DNA of 64,000 nt from Clarireedia homoeocarpa (GCA_001465935.1 LNKV01000027.1:372001-436000); one strand, 5' to 3'; positions 10,763 through 23,352 are shown, counted from the first letter of the stretch. The notes: generated by a model from the letters alone, not told the origin. Numbers and translations: made by a program.

Positions 10763-10933
10763 GATTGATCTATTTATCTGCTCTCCTAACTACATAGCTG
10801 CTTGAAGGAGGTTTATATCCTCAAGCTGTGTCAAATTAACGATTCTAGCATGTTCCGTAGCTTACAATGAAAAAATAATGGAAATTCGGCGTTTGTGGAT
10901 CATTCCTCGATCTGGGAATGCCCTCATTTATCG
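10763..10933 (+). repeat. Dispersed repeat, copy A
   Basis: Shares an approximately 50-bp core (ttcggcgtttgtggatcatt... to ...gccctcatttatcg) at 10884-10933 with 61645-61695, same orientation. Weaker similarity continues upstream through tttatatcctcaa, ctgtg, ttctagcac/ttctagcat and gatctat in the same order, so the whole unit is about 165-170 bp. No coding capacity. Confidence 0.8.
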
Positions 10934-11109
10934 ATTACGTGGGCGGTGGAGATGGCTGTGGAGCTCATTCTCACAATACCACACCTCCTTGATGAAGCAG
11001 TTTCAAAATCAGGATATATCTGTGCTACTTCCTTCTACATCTTTTATTTATGTTGGTATATACCCAGTACAGACAAAATTCTGGTTGTTCGAGAAATTAA
11101 AAGATGGCT

Positions 11110-11219
11110 GGGATATATATAGGAAACAAGTACAATGTACCAACTAATCTGAAGAAACGATGTCGGGATATATATGGGAAACAAGTATTATGTGCCAACT
11201 AATCTGAAGAAACGATGTC
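11110..11219. repeat. 55-bp tandem duplication
   Basis: Two adjacent 55-bp units (11110-11164 and 11165-11219) with only a few differences; a third copy begins at 11220 (gggatatgg) and breaks off. Confidence 0.9.
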
Positions 11220-12713
11220 GGGATATGGAAGAGAAAGAATTGGATTTTCAAAATCGGATGGTGAGTGGCAGGTGAATTAGACGATACTCCCTAGTGTTGG
11301 GATGTTGGTGTTGGGATGTTGGGATATTTATTCATGGTTGGAAGATGGTTGTAATGGAACGGGATTTGTTTTGGTGGTGGTATTTTCTCTCTGTTTCTCG
11401 TCGTATTTCTAACTTAAAGAGCGAAGTGGATGGAGGGTGAGGTGAAGGAGTTACTGAATATACTCATTCCTACGTCAAGTACTCGAACATATCAGTTACT
11501 GATACATATATATTATACCGCACAATCACATATATGCCTAGTAGTCACGATCCACAAATCAACTTCCAAATTCTGTAATACCATAGTAATAATAATGCTC
11601 ATTCATAATCTAATATAACAATCTTGCCTCCTGACCTCCTAGCTAGCTTTCGGTCTCAATAACAATAACGACAACGACGAAAAGATCCAAATTCGCCTGC
11701 AAACGATTCTGCCATTCTCTTTGTTTGCTTTCTTGGCTATATAATTCCTACTATTGCTTGGTAGTTATCCCCGTCTTCGTCTGTGGTTGTTCTTTCTGCA
11801 TTCTTTTCTTCCGTTGAGAAACCCTGTCTTTGTTTCTCCGTGTCTTCATTAACATCTCCATCACGAAAGTAAATGGAAAAGAGATAACTAAGGAGAGAAA
11901 GAAGAAAGGTAAGATGAGAAGGAAAAAAGAAATGGGGAATAGAAAAACCACGCCGGTGTGGAATGAGAAGCGGTATAAAAGACGCAATGAAAGGGATGTA
12001 GAAGAGAAATAAAAAAGATAAATAGTACACGCCGGCGGTCCAATCTGATATATCTTTTCTTCCCAGTACCCATGCCCTTTAGTTTCCACCTTCCAATTTA
12101 ACTCATCTGTCTTTGCGATAAAAGACGACGGAAGATATAAATGCAAAACAAAAATAGATCGAGCAGAGGAGAAAGACTCTCTGCAACCTCCCTAACCCCT
12201 TTTCCATCTCGGAATCGTCTCTTCGTTTCCCAACCAAGACGGAAGCCAACTGTGCATAAAGATGCCGTGCATAAGACATAAATAAGAAACAGGAAAAAAG
12301 AAAGTCATCAAATTATATAATACAATGAAGAGTAGTTGTACAAGCAAGCAGGCAGAATAGACAAGCAAGCGATTCGTAAGCATGATCAATGAAACCCCCG
12401 TAGAAAAGAAAAAAAAAAGAGAAGAAAAGAAATACTGAACGCCTGGTATCAAGATTTATTAATGCTGCCTTTCGTAAGGATGATTTGTTTTCGTTGTTTT
12501 TCGTGACAAGTAATAAATGTGGTGGATGAAGTGAGATGTGAAAAAAGATTGAATGATGCAACGCGAGAATGAAATTCGTGAAATAGAATGAAGTGTAGTT
12601 GAGGTGGGTGGGTAGCGCGAGTTGTGTGTGAGTGAGATGACATTGATGATGCCCGAGAGCGACGGGTCCATGATGAAGGTGTGGAAGATTGAAAGAGTCC
12701 CGGACGAGCCTGC

Positions 12714-13696
12714 TCACATGTTTCTACCACTGCGTGGTGATGCTCTATCATCATCATTAGTACGACCAACAGCATCATGGGACGCAGAGAATACTTACGC
12801 AACGACATCATCAATGTGATTAGCGAGAGCGACGAACAAGTCAAAGAAGAGAGGTGATCCGCCCTGCATCATCTCGAGTTGCATAGTACCACTTCGTTTG
12901 AAAGTGCCTCGACTTCGAATAATGAGAGCAAGATAATGAGCTCTCAACTTTGAATCATTCTCAGGAGTGTTCGCATATGCATATCGTGCCGACGACAAGA
13001 TGGTGCTGCATTGAATGCCGGATTCTTGTTGGCGATATAGTTAGTTGCTGCGATAGGAATGGGATATACGGGTACTTACGAAGTCCTTGCTTTCGTAATG
13101 CTACTCGTTTGAGTTCATCGAGTCCGTACTTCTCAGCCGTACAGTAGATGACTGTATCCTTCAATACATCACCATCGATAGAATGATGATGGATAGTTGA
13201 CTCGAACCCTCCTGCCCCTTCACCTGTCTCAAGTTCCCATGTGTTCCGACGTTTGTTATGTATTAATCTTGGATAATAATCCCCCTTGTATAGATACTCG
13301 AGGATCGATGAGAATATTTCGGGCTCTTCGTCAGGAAGAGTGATGCGTTTGTTGGTCGTTTCCATATATTGGTTTCTGCATGCTGCCTGGAAGAAGGGCG
13401 ATAGGCATAGGACATCTTCATGTGCAGCGAACAATCGTTGTTCCCGACCGACGACAATCGTAATGATAGTGGAAGTTAAGGAGCTTAAGGCAGCAGTTAG
13501 CGATCATCAATATGCTTTTGGATCGTAGGCAGACAACATACTTGGGAGATGACTGGCTTTCTTCGGTCGGAAGCTTGCGGGTTCGCTCTTGACGATGCTT
13601 TGATACAGCATGCTCCCGAAATGAATTCTTTCCTTTCGTCTTTCTACTCTTTGAAAAGCTCTCCATCTGTGACTTGCTCAGGCTTCGGGCTAGCAT
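12714..13696 (-). CDS. BTB/POZ domain protein
   Basis: Four exons: 13696-13542, 13483-13080, 13024-12799, 12744-12714 (introns 58, 55 and 54 bp), 271 residues. A basic Ser/Lys-rich N-terminus of about 50 residues leads into a fungal BTB domain from about residue 56: TITIVVGREQRLFAAHEDVL, then LSPFFQAAC, ITLPDEEPEIFSSILEYLYKGDYYP, and later IYCTAEKYGLDELKRVAL. The C-terminal part (ILSSARYAYANTPENDSKLR...LFFDLFVALANHIDDVV) is the usual extension of this ascomycete subfamily. BTB proteins dimerise and can serve as Cul3 adaptors or transcriptional cofactors; no second known domain is present, so function is open. Two of three acceptors are AAG. A TATATATATA lies near 13891, about 195 bp upstream. 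An in-frame leader without ATG precedes 13696, so an upstream start exon cannot be excluded. Confidence 0.85.
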
Positions 13697-15366
13697 TCTC
13701 TTTGATTGGGATGATGGGTCGAATAAGAAATTTTTGTTGAGGGCCGACGCCAACGAATGAATACGAGTCTTCTTGAACTTTAAGAAAGCGAAGCCCGGAT
13801 TAGCGATACGAATACCTGACTGTCGACTGGCCGAACAAAAAGAACCTCATTGATTGGAAAAGAAAGAGATTCGATGGGAGGGTTGGCAGGTATATATATA
13901 CGCATGCAGGCACTCAGGCAAATAGCTGACGCGCCTTGGATTGGGGAGACGCGATTCGGCCGGGGTCAATGCAAGCACTTTATACGAACTTGACACCAAA
14001 GCAGGTGATCCCGAATCAGGTGGCCTGAATTTTCAGAAGGATTGCCTTATCTTGGGTGGAATTGCAACCTCTTTCCAGTATTTTCCCAGTATTTGTAGCA
14101 TGGAGCAAGGGTAGGTGCATAAGCCATGGTGAAGCAAAGTGGAGGCCCAAGCCCAAAAGGAGATTTGGTGGTGGGTTTGGTGTGGGAGGAAGACTTTTGA
14201 GACATGGGAACATGTACCTTTTTATTTGGTCACCGAAAGGGCAGCCCAAGATGTCGGAGCAATTGGCCAATCAACGAGCGACGCTTCGTGAGCCAGGCAA
14301 AAGCAAGCATTTCGCCCGGAGGCAGTCGTCCAGCCAGTGCCAGACCCCCTCTAGGCTTCTGCCCCCCATTACAGGCCCTTCAGTCGTGGAATTACGGCCC
14401 TTCAATCACTGAATTTGCAGGCTTCACCCACTGGATTCGCCGAGCTTGCGGAAACGTGGACGCTGCAAGATGTAAAAGCAGCAGCTTTAACTGAACCATT
14501 AACTGTGCCTGTGCCTCATCCTTCTCCTCACCTGCTCCTCCGAGTAAGTGTAGTACAGCACTATCGATAGAACCCGCCGTTGGTACCCTTGCTTCCCCGG
14601 ACCAGTCATTGTCCAGAAGCTCGCGATGCCACCGAGGACTTTTTGGGCGGAAAAATGAGAAAGATAGGGCTGTTGTGATTTGAAATCCAGACGGATCGTA
14701 ACCAAATGATATTTTGGCTCTCAAATGAAGCGGATCAATTGAAGCCCAACTCGCGCACACTTGTACGTTGGTGGCGTCGTCTTCACTGCTCACGCTCAAA
14801 GCGCGAAAATAGCTTCAGAATCCAAATTGCCCCTCCCCCAGATACGAAGCGGAAAAAACAGTCAACGGAGTTCAACGCTGTCGGAAGGATGCATGGGAGA
14901 TAGGTTTCTCCCCTGCACTTAAAAGCTTCAGGTCCTTGGAAGCTGGAAGGCCGCATGCAACCCCAGTACTCACTAGTGTGGGAGATTAAAGCTGGTCGAG
15001 CCGGCCATTCGGAAATGCCTTCTTTTGTGAAACTCGAGCGACCCCCTCCTCCCCCTGCAAAGATGATTTCTAGAAGGCGAATGCTGCGATAACACTTTAC
15101 AGAGTTAGAGGAGGTAAGGACGGGAAGTTAGCCACCACGACATAGTCAAAACAGACCGCCTCACTGGAAGATGAAAATCCAGAGGAAAAGAAATCTTGAC
15201 GATGTAACTGACATTTCCACCAAACCACGATCTAATGCAGGAGTGTTGTGAGGTCTTGTGATTTATCACATTATCGCGGCAACCGTGCAACGACTCAAAG
15301 GCTTTCATTGCGTGACGATCACTTCCGCTGCATTAAAGCAGTTTACGTACAACAGGAGTCCGTCGT
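13697..15366. other. Intergenic, no supported gene
   Basis: 5' region of the BTB gene and 3' flank of the hydrolase gene. GC-richer frames around 14056-14800 on both strands overlap one another and have no recognisable domain. Confidence 0.55.
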
Positions 15367-16911
15367 TTACCCCCTCCAATATCCTCCTTGAGCGACTTGC
15401 TCTATGGCCTCTGCAATAGCTGCGGATCCGCCTCCACGAACCAGGACTTCGTTATGCAATGCATTCTCCACGATATTTCTCTTCACATCCAAGCCCAATT
15501 CTGCACATCTCTTCGCTAACGTATCTGAATGCGATGCTGGCACCAATTCATCCTTACCGGCCTGCAGTATGAAAACCCGCGGTTCCTGCATGCCACTCCT
15601 TCGTACCCGGTCATGCAGATCGCCTAGTGCTTTCCAACTGTCAAGATGATTTCTTAGAAATGGCCAGAGATGTCGATATGGAAGCCACTTCTGCGGGTAT
15701 AGTGTCTCTAACATCGCCTTACTGCTGTTCATTAGCTATGCTGCCATTAGCTTAAACCTGACGGTGCGAAGCATACATGCCCAAGAATGGCGTCTCCAAT
15801 ATCAACAATTGTAATCGCAACTGACTCGAGAACATATCCTCCTTAGCTGCCAAGCCCGTTGCAACTCCCGCACCAATGCTTTGTCCCCACAGGATGACGT
15901 CGCAGCCATCTGGATTCGCTCGAGCCTCGAAGTTCTTTTTGACCCAGTGCAACGTAGCTTCGGCATCACGAATAATTCCCCGCTCGGAAGGTCTTCCACT
16001 CGAGGTCCAATATCCTCTATAGCTGCAACACACAAACACATATTGAACGGGATCATCCATCTTCCCGCCCGCCTTCTGCAACTTTCTCGGCACAGACGAC
16101 AGGAACGGAAGTCTAGGAGGCAAGGATGATGCATTTCCTGCACATCGAGTAAATAAGGGGGTGAAAAAGAAAGCGAGAACCATTAGGGGGGGACAGTGAC
16201 CTTGAAAGTATAATATATAGATCGTTTTACGTGGACTTTTCTCTTTCGTGCCAGCATTTACTTCTGCAACACACAGGCTAATTGAAGTGCCATCGGTGGA
16301 TTTGATCTTTTCTTCTCGCCATTGTATTCCTAGACATTCCTTTTGGTAATTTGCGATCGTCTCTTGACGTGCATTTGGAGGCAGGCCGGGCTATCTCTCA
16401 TGAGATTTGATTGCAGGATGGAAGGTAGAGAGACGGATAGAGATTACTTGCCATGTAGATGATTTTGTTCTGAAATGTAATCATCATGAGGCATTTCCCT
16501 ACCTTTCTCTCAGCATTGGTCGGTTATGAAGAGTGCTGATCCTCCAGTGAGAGGATAGTAGAACAGAATAGCCCAGCTGCTTCAACGCTTGCTTCCACAC
16601 AATGCAGTAGCTTCTTGACTATCGTTCAACGCGTCTGTCAATTGGACTTCCAATATGTTCGACGATTCTTTTGATGATGATGTTGGCGTTCAACATTTGA
16701 AGAAGATGGGAAAATAAACTCATTACTCACAAGTCCAAAGACCAATGCCCAAACCCACGAAATAAAGAGGAGGAAGGAGGAAATTTGGAATATTGATAAA
16801 GGTTCGTTGTTGACATTGGCCTTGATATTGTCCAAATAAGGGGCTTCGTCGCGTCCGTCTCTGCACCATAGACCGTGCCTGCTGGACAGGAAACCGCGTT
16901 GCACGAAACAT
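15367..16911 (-). CDS. Bem46/ABHD-like alpha/beta hydrolase
   Basis: Five exons: 16911-16731, 16498-16452, 16390-16201, 16137-15777, 15724-15367 (introns 232, 61, 63 and 52 bp), 378 residues. The second intron is a GC-AG intron (donor GCAAGT at 16451). A basic N-terminus and one hydrophobic segment (NFLLPPLYFVGLGIGLWT) anchor the protein in a membrane. Then come IIYMPGLPPNAR, the YFQGNA oxyanion-type loop (FHGNA in homologues), SYRGYW, and the nucleophile elbow GQSIG. The inferred triad is Ser226 (GQSIG), Asp318 (GKDELVP) and His350 (LHNEV). Bem46-like proteins are membrane-bound serine hydrolases linked to polarity and lipid metabolism in fungi; the substrate is unknown. Divergent from sds22. 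Confidence 0.88.
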
Positions 16912-17304
16912 TTGGAATTGACAATAGAACCAATGAATTCCAATATATTTGACTCACCCAATCCGAAACTTCCAAATTTCAACCAGGTAGTATTTCATTA
17001 ATCTCTATTGTTGCAATTGTCTGGTGGAACAAACAATAGCCTTAGCCTGACTTCTACCAGCACGAACCCCCAGCTGCCACTGCTTTGCCGCAGTCTGGTA
17101 CGCTACGAAACCCCTCGCCCCTCACCCCACCAGACCAAGCTTAGAAACGCATCCAAGAACAAAACCCTTCGTCATCAAGGTTGAGTATTCGGTCTCGAAC
17201 ATCTTAGCACGAGAAACAAGTCGAGCAAACAAACAAACACTTCCGGTAGAGCATGCGCCTCTATTTCTTATTTTATACCAACCTACATCATCGACTATCC
17301 AACC
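16912..17304. promoter_or_regulatory. Divergent promoter region (hydrolase / sds22)
   Basis: 393 bp between the two divergent start codons. It holds CT-rich and AAAC-repeat stretches (aaacaaacaaac near 17225-17236) but no specific site that I can name. Confidence 0.45.
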
Positions 17305-18552
17305 ATGTCGTCCGAACAAGAAGATAAGCCACAACCATCCTCGCACATCTCCATCAACGGAGACGACGCCGCAGGGCAGGACACCACCACGAAAGAATCC
17401 ACCACCCCGCGCAACAGCAGCGGATGGGATGGGAAACTGCGAGTGGAGAAGAAGTTGGAGCTAGCAAATCCCGAAGCGCTTTCTGATCCCGAGTATTCGG
17501 ACGAGGAGAATGTTAATCCTGGGGAGGTTATCAATGCTGATGAAGGTATGTAATTTCTCGTACGACTATCGCAGGGTACCATCACAACATTATAGTACAC
17601 GATACTATACATTTACGGATGCTAACAACAGTGCAAACGCCTAGACCTCCTAGACGACTACCCCCTCGACACCACCGAAATCGACCTAGTACATGCGCGC
17701 ATCTCTTCGATCCCCTCCCTCAAACTCTCCCGCTTCACCTCCGTAATCCGTCTCTGTCTCCGCCAAAACAGCATAACGCAAATCGAAGACCTCTCCTCCC
17801 TAGCATCCACCCTGCAAGACCTCGACCTCTACGACAACTTAATCTCGCACATCCGCGGGCTCGACGACCTCGTGAACCTCACCTCCCTCGACCTCTCTTT
17901 CAACAAACTAAAACACATTAAAAAGATCTCCCACCTCACCAACCTCACCGACCTCTATTTTGTACAGAACAAAATAACCACCATCGAGAACCTCTCCGGG
18001 CTCACGAAACTGCGCAATCTCGAATTGGCCGCGAACCGCATCCGCGAGATCCAAGGGCTAGACGACCTGGTAAACCTCGAAGAGCTGTGGCTCGGCAAAA
18101 ACAAAATCACCGAAATCAACAACCTCACTCCGCTACGCTCTCTCAAAATCCTCAGCATCCAAAGCAACCGCATCCGCTCACTCAGCAACCTCGACCTCCC
18201 CACCCTCGAGGAACTCTACATCTCACACAACGCGCTTACCTCTCTCTCCGGGCTGGACTCCGTCCCGAAACTGCGCGTGCTAGACATCAGCAACAATCAA
18301 GTCGCCCAACTGACGGGAATCGCGCACCTGAAAGAGCTGGAAGAGCTTTGGGCGAGCTATAACGCTCTTGAGGATTTCAGAGACGTGGAGGAGAACCTGA
18401 AGGATAAGGAGGAGTTGACGACGGTGTATTTTGAGGGGAATCCGCTGCAGTTGAAGCAGCCAGCGTTGTATAGGAATAAGGTGCGGTTGACGCTGCCGCA
18501 GGTGAAGCAGATTGATGCGAGTGAGTTGTTTCCTCCGCGGTGTGTGTTGTAG
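17305..18552 (+). CDS. sds22: Protein phosphatase 1 regulatory subunit Sds22
   Basis: Two exons, 17305-17545 and 17645-18552 (99-bp intron), 382 residues. The acidic, Ser/Asp-rich N-terminus (SDPEYSDEENVNPGE) leads into DLLDDYPLDTTEIDLVH, which opens the leucine-rich repeat region. Roughly eleven 22-residue LRRs follow (LTSLDLSFNKLKHI, LTDLYFVQNKITTIENL, LRNLELAANRIREI, LEELWLGKNKITEI, LKILSIQSNRIRSL and so on), ending in an LRRcap-like segment (FEGNPLQ...YRNKVRLTLPQVKQIDASELFPP). Sds22 binds the PP1 catalytic subunit in the nucleus and controls its targeting at mitosis. The repeats and ending match the family at its usual length. The coding sequence is notably C-rich at third positions in exon 2, unlike its neighbours. 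Confidence 0.95.
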
Positions 18553-19434
18553 ATGTGGAGTGACTGAATGCGTTGGCTGACTTTGGGGGTTGGTGCAGCT
18601 TTTGTTAAGGTTTCGTGATGAAGGGGGTGCCCGGGGGGGTAGGGGCGTGGGGGTTGGTATAGGAGAGGAGAGAATGGGATGCGATAGGAGGGGAGAGGGG
18701 AAAGGGGAAAGGGGAGAGAAGAGGACAGTCTACTATTAGGGGTTGTAGTGTGGTGTGCTACCATACGAAACGATACGATACAATATGCCTGCATGGCGTA
18801 TATCGTAAGACTCAGCACGGGCAGTCTCGATATGTTTTTTTTTTTTTTTTTTTTTTTTTTTTGGATGCAGTAATCACGAATATATCCCTGCAGAGGATAT
18901 ACATACATAGAACACGGTATGAAGATAAGCCAGCGAGTAAGTGGACTCTGAAAGAATCGACGTCACACAAACCCCCCTCCCCTCCCGTTGGCACAGCAAG
19001 AGTAGCAGAAATGAAATGAATTGAATTGAATGACTTTTCTAGCATGGCGATGGAGTTTATCATGCGGATGGGTTGGGGAGGGGAGAGGATAGAGAGAGAT
19101 ATATATATAAATCAAAATCATCATTCAGCATAAGTCAATAGTAGCAAGTGCATACATACATAATAAACAGCATAATCCCGCAGAGTAAAGTAGAGGAGAA
19201 CGAACGAACGGGAGCATGGACTTGACATGTTCGTTTGATTTATTGGTGGGTGGGTTGTCGCTAAGGGAGAATATGAACAAGAAGCAAATCGTCAAATACA
19301 GGCAAATTGTCCCTCCCTCCGTCCGTCTGGCTATGATATATAAGGTTCCATTGCTACTACACATTCGAAAAAGAGTTTGTGAATTCTTTTCACTTCTTCT
19401 CTTCTCCTTTCTTTTCTTCTTTCTTGGCCTTCCT
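18553..19434. other. Convergent 3' region with T28 tract
   Basis: Lies between the convergent ends of sds22 and the aldo-keto reductase gene. A run of 28 T occupies 18835-18862, and a G-rich tract precedes it. No gene supported. Confidence 0.7.
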
Positions 19435-21038
19435 CTATGCAAAGATGTGGAGGGTTCCTAGGTACTGTGTTTGCATCGTCAGTCGGTCTCTTTCTCATCT
19501 TGTCCATGTTTTTGCGAAGAATGCTTGATTTGCACAAAGAGGGAGGGGGAAGGGGGGGGGGGGTTTCTTCGACTCGTAGAGAGAATATTTGGGAATGGGA
19601 GGGTACGGAAGCGCATGGGGAAAACGGAATAGGGGAAAACTCACATCAGTGGGGTTGTTGAAACGAAGATTTCGGTCCAATGCGCTGATGGCTTTGATGT
19701 CATCGGCCTCGAGATCGAAATCGGTGACGTGGAGGTTTGCTTCGAGACGCGATTGGTTGTTGGATTTGGGGATGACGGCGAGGCCGCGTTGGGTTGCCCA
19801 GCTAGAAGGGAGGGGGTTAGCTGTGGTGTTGCGGAGGGGGAGAAGAAGTTGGAGAGGGGTAGTGAGGTTGTGGGAGAGGGAGAGTGAGGAGGGGAGAGAG
19901 TATGGGGGGAACAGGATATTGGGAAAGTAAAAACGAAGTGACGATGCAAGTGCAGAAAACATACCGTAATAGAACCTGAGCAGTTGATTTCTTGGTCTTA
20001 TCTGCGATCTTCTTAATGACATCGTGTTCGAAAAGTGTTGGGGTGTTGTGTGCGCTGTCCCAGCCCAGTTCTACGAATGATTGGGGACCGAAACTCGAGC
20101 TATTTCATACGTTTATTAGTGATTTTATCTTCCTCCATTCTCTTCCATGGCCTTCATTCGTCCTGCATACATAGTGTGCCAAACCAAACCAAGGCAAACT
20201 ATGGCAAGTGAACCACCGAGTTGAAGGAAGAGAAGAAGAATGGGAAAAGGAAAACTCACTAAGCAGTAACCGCAATACCCTCACTCTCCGCCAGCTTCAA
20301 CAACGTCTCCTGCACCAAATACGGATGATGTTCAATCTGCAACGTTGCCGGTCTCACCCTCGCATACCTCAACAAATCTATCAACAACGCGCCCTGGAAA
20401 TTGCTAACTCCAATACTCTTCGCCAACCCCTCATCAACCAACTTCTCCATTGCTTGCCACGTCTCCTGGATCGTCGCCTTGCTCTGCTGCACGTCGCCTG
20501 CCTTGTCCGAATACTCCCATCCGGGGGGATAGCGCACCTCGGGGTCGACGTAGCGTAGTGCGACGGGGAAATGCATGATGTAGAGGTCGAAGTAGTCGAT
20601 GCCCCAGTCGGCAAGCTGCTTCTTGGCGATGGGCCCGACGCGCTCTTGGTCGTGGAAGGAGTTCCAGAGTTTGGAGACTATGAAGAGATCGGAACGTTGG
20701 ACAAGTCCTTCGGAGATGGCGCGCTTGACGCCCTCGCCGGCTTCCTTTTCGTTGCCGTAGTCTGTTGGTGTGGGCAGTCAGTGAATCGGTTGCTAGCTTG
20801 CTTGTTTGCCCACTTTGGCGCTGGGGAGTGAGGGAATGATGGAGGGGAATGTATATGGGAGATTCGAGGGGAAAGTTGAAGGGGAAGAAATACCGCAAGC
20901 TCCATCAAAAAGTCTATACCCCGTCTTGATGGCATTGTAGACAGTATCGGCGCAAGTTTTTTTGTCTACCTTCCAGAGCCCAAAGCCAACTTGAGGCATG
21001 GGGTGGCCGCTGGAGAGCTTGATAGTTGGGGAAGCCAT
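19435..21038 (-). CDS. xyl1: Aldo-keto reductase, D-xylose reductase type
   Basis: Five exons: 21038-20894, 20761-20260, 20099-19965, 19801-19645, 19464-19435 (introns 132, 160, 134+ and up to 180 bp), 322 residues, the usual family length. The AKR tetrad is seen as Asp45, Tyr50, Lys79 (VSKLW) and His112 (IMHFP). Also present are GFGLWKVD at the N-terminus, SIGVSNFQG, QIEHHPYLVQ, and IPKSNNQSR for cofactor binding; the terminal 30-nt exon ends in LHIFA, the typical xylose reductase tail. The enzyme reduces D-xylose to xylitol with NADPH or NADH in the cytosol, the first step of fungal pentose catabolism. Related AKRs reduce other sugars, so specificity is inferred from the ensemble of motifs. 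All introns are longer than average for this window. Confidence 0.93.
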
Positions 21039-22261
21039 TGTTGACGAGTGCTTGCTGAGTGGAGGGCTGGGGGAAGTTGGAGATGTGAGAAGAGATGAAG
21101 GAAGAGAAAGAAGAGAAGGAATGGATTGATCTTTTGTTTTATTTTGAGCTATTTTACAGAAAACAATCTAAAGGGCAGAAATGTTCTTTTGCCTTCTCTT
21201 TTCTGCCAGTAGCAAGTGTAGAGTGGAGAGCGGGGATGTTTCTCGTCGTACAGTATGGGCGAGACAGATTGGGTAGTGGGGTTGTGGAAAATGGAGGTGG
21301 GGCAGGTGGGATGATGCTTGGACTTTTTTCGCTGACGTCCAGACTTTCTTTTCCCTTTTCCCTTTGCTTCACAGTCCAGAAAGGAAGATATACAGTGCTT
21401 CGTACACAATATCATCTCAACCACCGACAGCCTCCTTACTAACTTCCTTCCTCGCACCCACCTGCATATCAAACCCAATACCAGGAGAGCTATATTTCCC
21501 TGTAGCCATCCATCGCGCGTCCCATCCCAATCAATACCGTAACATCTGCATCACATGGCATACCATCCACAACGCAGCGCCAAGCAAAGGACAGGGGATG
21601 GCGGGCGTGCTATGTAATTCAGCATAATGAAGGCATTTAGGCTAAATCTCCCGGTGGGGCGTGTGGACGAAGGGGAACGACGGGAGAATAGGAAAAACGA
21701 AAAGACGGGCGCGGACGGGGGACTGGGGACGGGGTATTACTAGATTGGTGAGGTGGAGGGAATTACGCCGAGAGCCGAGATGGGGTCCAGTGGATTCGGG
21801 GCGCTTGCTGGTTGGTTGCTTGGCTTTGGGCTGGCGGTGGTGAATGATAATGGGCGAGCAATGTGATGGCGATGGGATGATGTGATTCAGCCGACTTCGG
21901 TGCTTTTAATATGGTGAGACAGACATGGTAGAGAAGCAGATGGCTTGGAAATCATACTGCCTGTTAGCTGCAGGTGGCTAGAGATAGACTTGACCACACA
22001 GGTGGGACTATTTAACCAAGTATTAGTGGACTTGAGATGCAGCAACATAGCATGTACATATGTCTATGTCCAGTACCGTACAGTACCGTACAGTACATAC
22101 GTAGAAGTCCCAAAGTCCCAACATTGTTCGAACGCTGTACTATCAGCAGATATACCCGGACACCAATCCAATTCAAACTCCAAACCTGTATGCCTCCCTT
22201 CCCAATGATCTAGACCCAATCTCCAACTCCAAACCTACAATAACTCCCGTTCCATCCAGAC
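21039..22261. other. Intergenic, no supported gene
   Basis: 5' region of the reductase gene and 3' flank of the single-pass membrane protein gene. A short repeat of the word gtaccgtaca occurs at about 22074-22096. No convincing open frame. Confidence 0.6.
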
Positions 22262-23352
22262 TCACTCCCTGTTAACATATACACACTCACAAACCTTCTC
22301 TCCGCCCACGCCCCCTACTCCAAACTCCCCTAAACTCACTCCATCCGTATCAACGCATCTCGGCAACCCTGTTCCTGCCTTCGCAATCTGCTTAACCTCC
22401 ACTCTCCCTGGCCACGCCACAAACCCTCCCGTCCCAGTCTCCTCTCCCTCATCAATAGCCCCCGCGCCAACCCCTATCTTTGTGTATAACTCGCCCTCCA
22501 ATACAGTCCCATCAAAATAGCACGTTGCAGCTTTATTCTCCAATCCCAGCTGGACATCCGGTCTCGTCTGTTTCTGCATTTGAATTTGAAAGAAATAGTG
22601 CTCTGTATCTAGACCCTCATCTTTTAGTATCAGAGAAGCGTTATTGAAGAAGATAGAGAAAGGGTTGGGTGTTGAGGAGATGGTCAGATTTGCGGGGGAG
22701 TTGGAAATAGATGTGGAGGTGATGAGCCATTGGAATGTCGCGGAGGAATCAGAGGGGTTGCCGGCACTGTAGGTAGAGTAAGGGTAACATTTCCAAATTT
22801 CAGGGTTGCTGGTGCAGTTTGTTGTGATGGTGGTGAGGAAGGTAGGGAGGGAGTAGTTTCTTGCTGGGAACGCGGTGTTGGTGGTGATAGTATTAGTATT
22901 ATTATCGGTGTTGATGGGTTGCACGGGGGTGTTACTGCTCGAGGTGTTGGTTATATGTAGAGGAATATCTGTTAATCATACAAGTCTTACCTTGACTTCC
23001 TCCGTCCAATCGTCATGCTAAGAGCAAAACCCAATACTAAACCCAACGCACAAAACACCGGGACCACGATCAACCATAGACGACTCCAACCTCCACGTTT
23101 AGCAGGTATATCCTGTGCAGATGGCTCTGATTTTTCCACCTCATTAAACTGGCTGTATGGCGGCGGTGGATCATGATCGGAATGTGATTGCAAACGACTT
23201 GACGTCTGCGGTGGAACTGGAGGTCGCCTAGACATGAGCACATCAATGCTAGTGATAGATGCGCGTTGGAAGCTGGTATATGATAGATGATGGTCTTCTC
23301 TGATCATCGGTCTACCGGCCGTCACTTGCGAAGAGCTTTCAGGCGAGTGCAT
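22262..23352 (-). CDS. Single-pass membrane protein of unknown function
   Basis: Two exons, 23352-22991 and 22934-22262 (56-bp intron), 344 residues. The ATG at 23352 is chosen because the frame upstream of it has no other ATG. The N-terminal 95 residues are polar and proline-rich (PPVPPQTSS, DPPPPYSQF: a PPxY-like motif), followed by one membrane helix (LWLIVVPVFCALGLVLGFALSMTI) and a basic stop-transfer (GRRKSR). The C-terminal 220 residues are Thr/Asn/Ser-rich with several N-glycosylation sequons and paired cysteines (NCTSNPEIWKCYPY; CECVYVNRE), so they likely face the cell exterior. Similar ascomycete proteins are annotated only as hypothetical or, misleadingly, 'tat pathway signal'. The acceptor is ambiguous by one codon (GAGCAG). 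Confidence 0.75.

Larger units (their letters stand above)
9036..12713. other. Repeat-rich intergenic block
   Basis: About 3.7 kb without a supported gene. It holds the direct-repeat pair at 9605-10017, one copy of the dispersed repeat (10763-10933), the 55-bp tandem repeat (11110-11219) and, from about 11740 to 12450, a strongly purine/pyrimidine-skewed tract that probably includes the BTB gene 3' UTR. Open frames at 11737-12146 are low-complexity (Phe/Ser/Leu-rich) products of that skew. Confidence 0.6.

Noticed and set aside
11737..12146. Minus-strand frames rich in Phe, Ser and Leu
   Set aside because: Products of a polypyrimidine tract; low complexity.
14056..14800. Overlapping frames on both strands
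   Set aside because: Open in several frames at once because of base composition; no motif in any.
17619..17921. Pro/Arg/His-rich frame overlapping sds22 exon 2
   Set aside because: Out-of-frame shadow of the C-rich LRR coding sequence.
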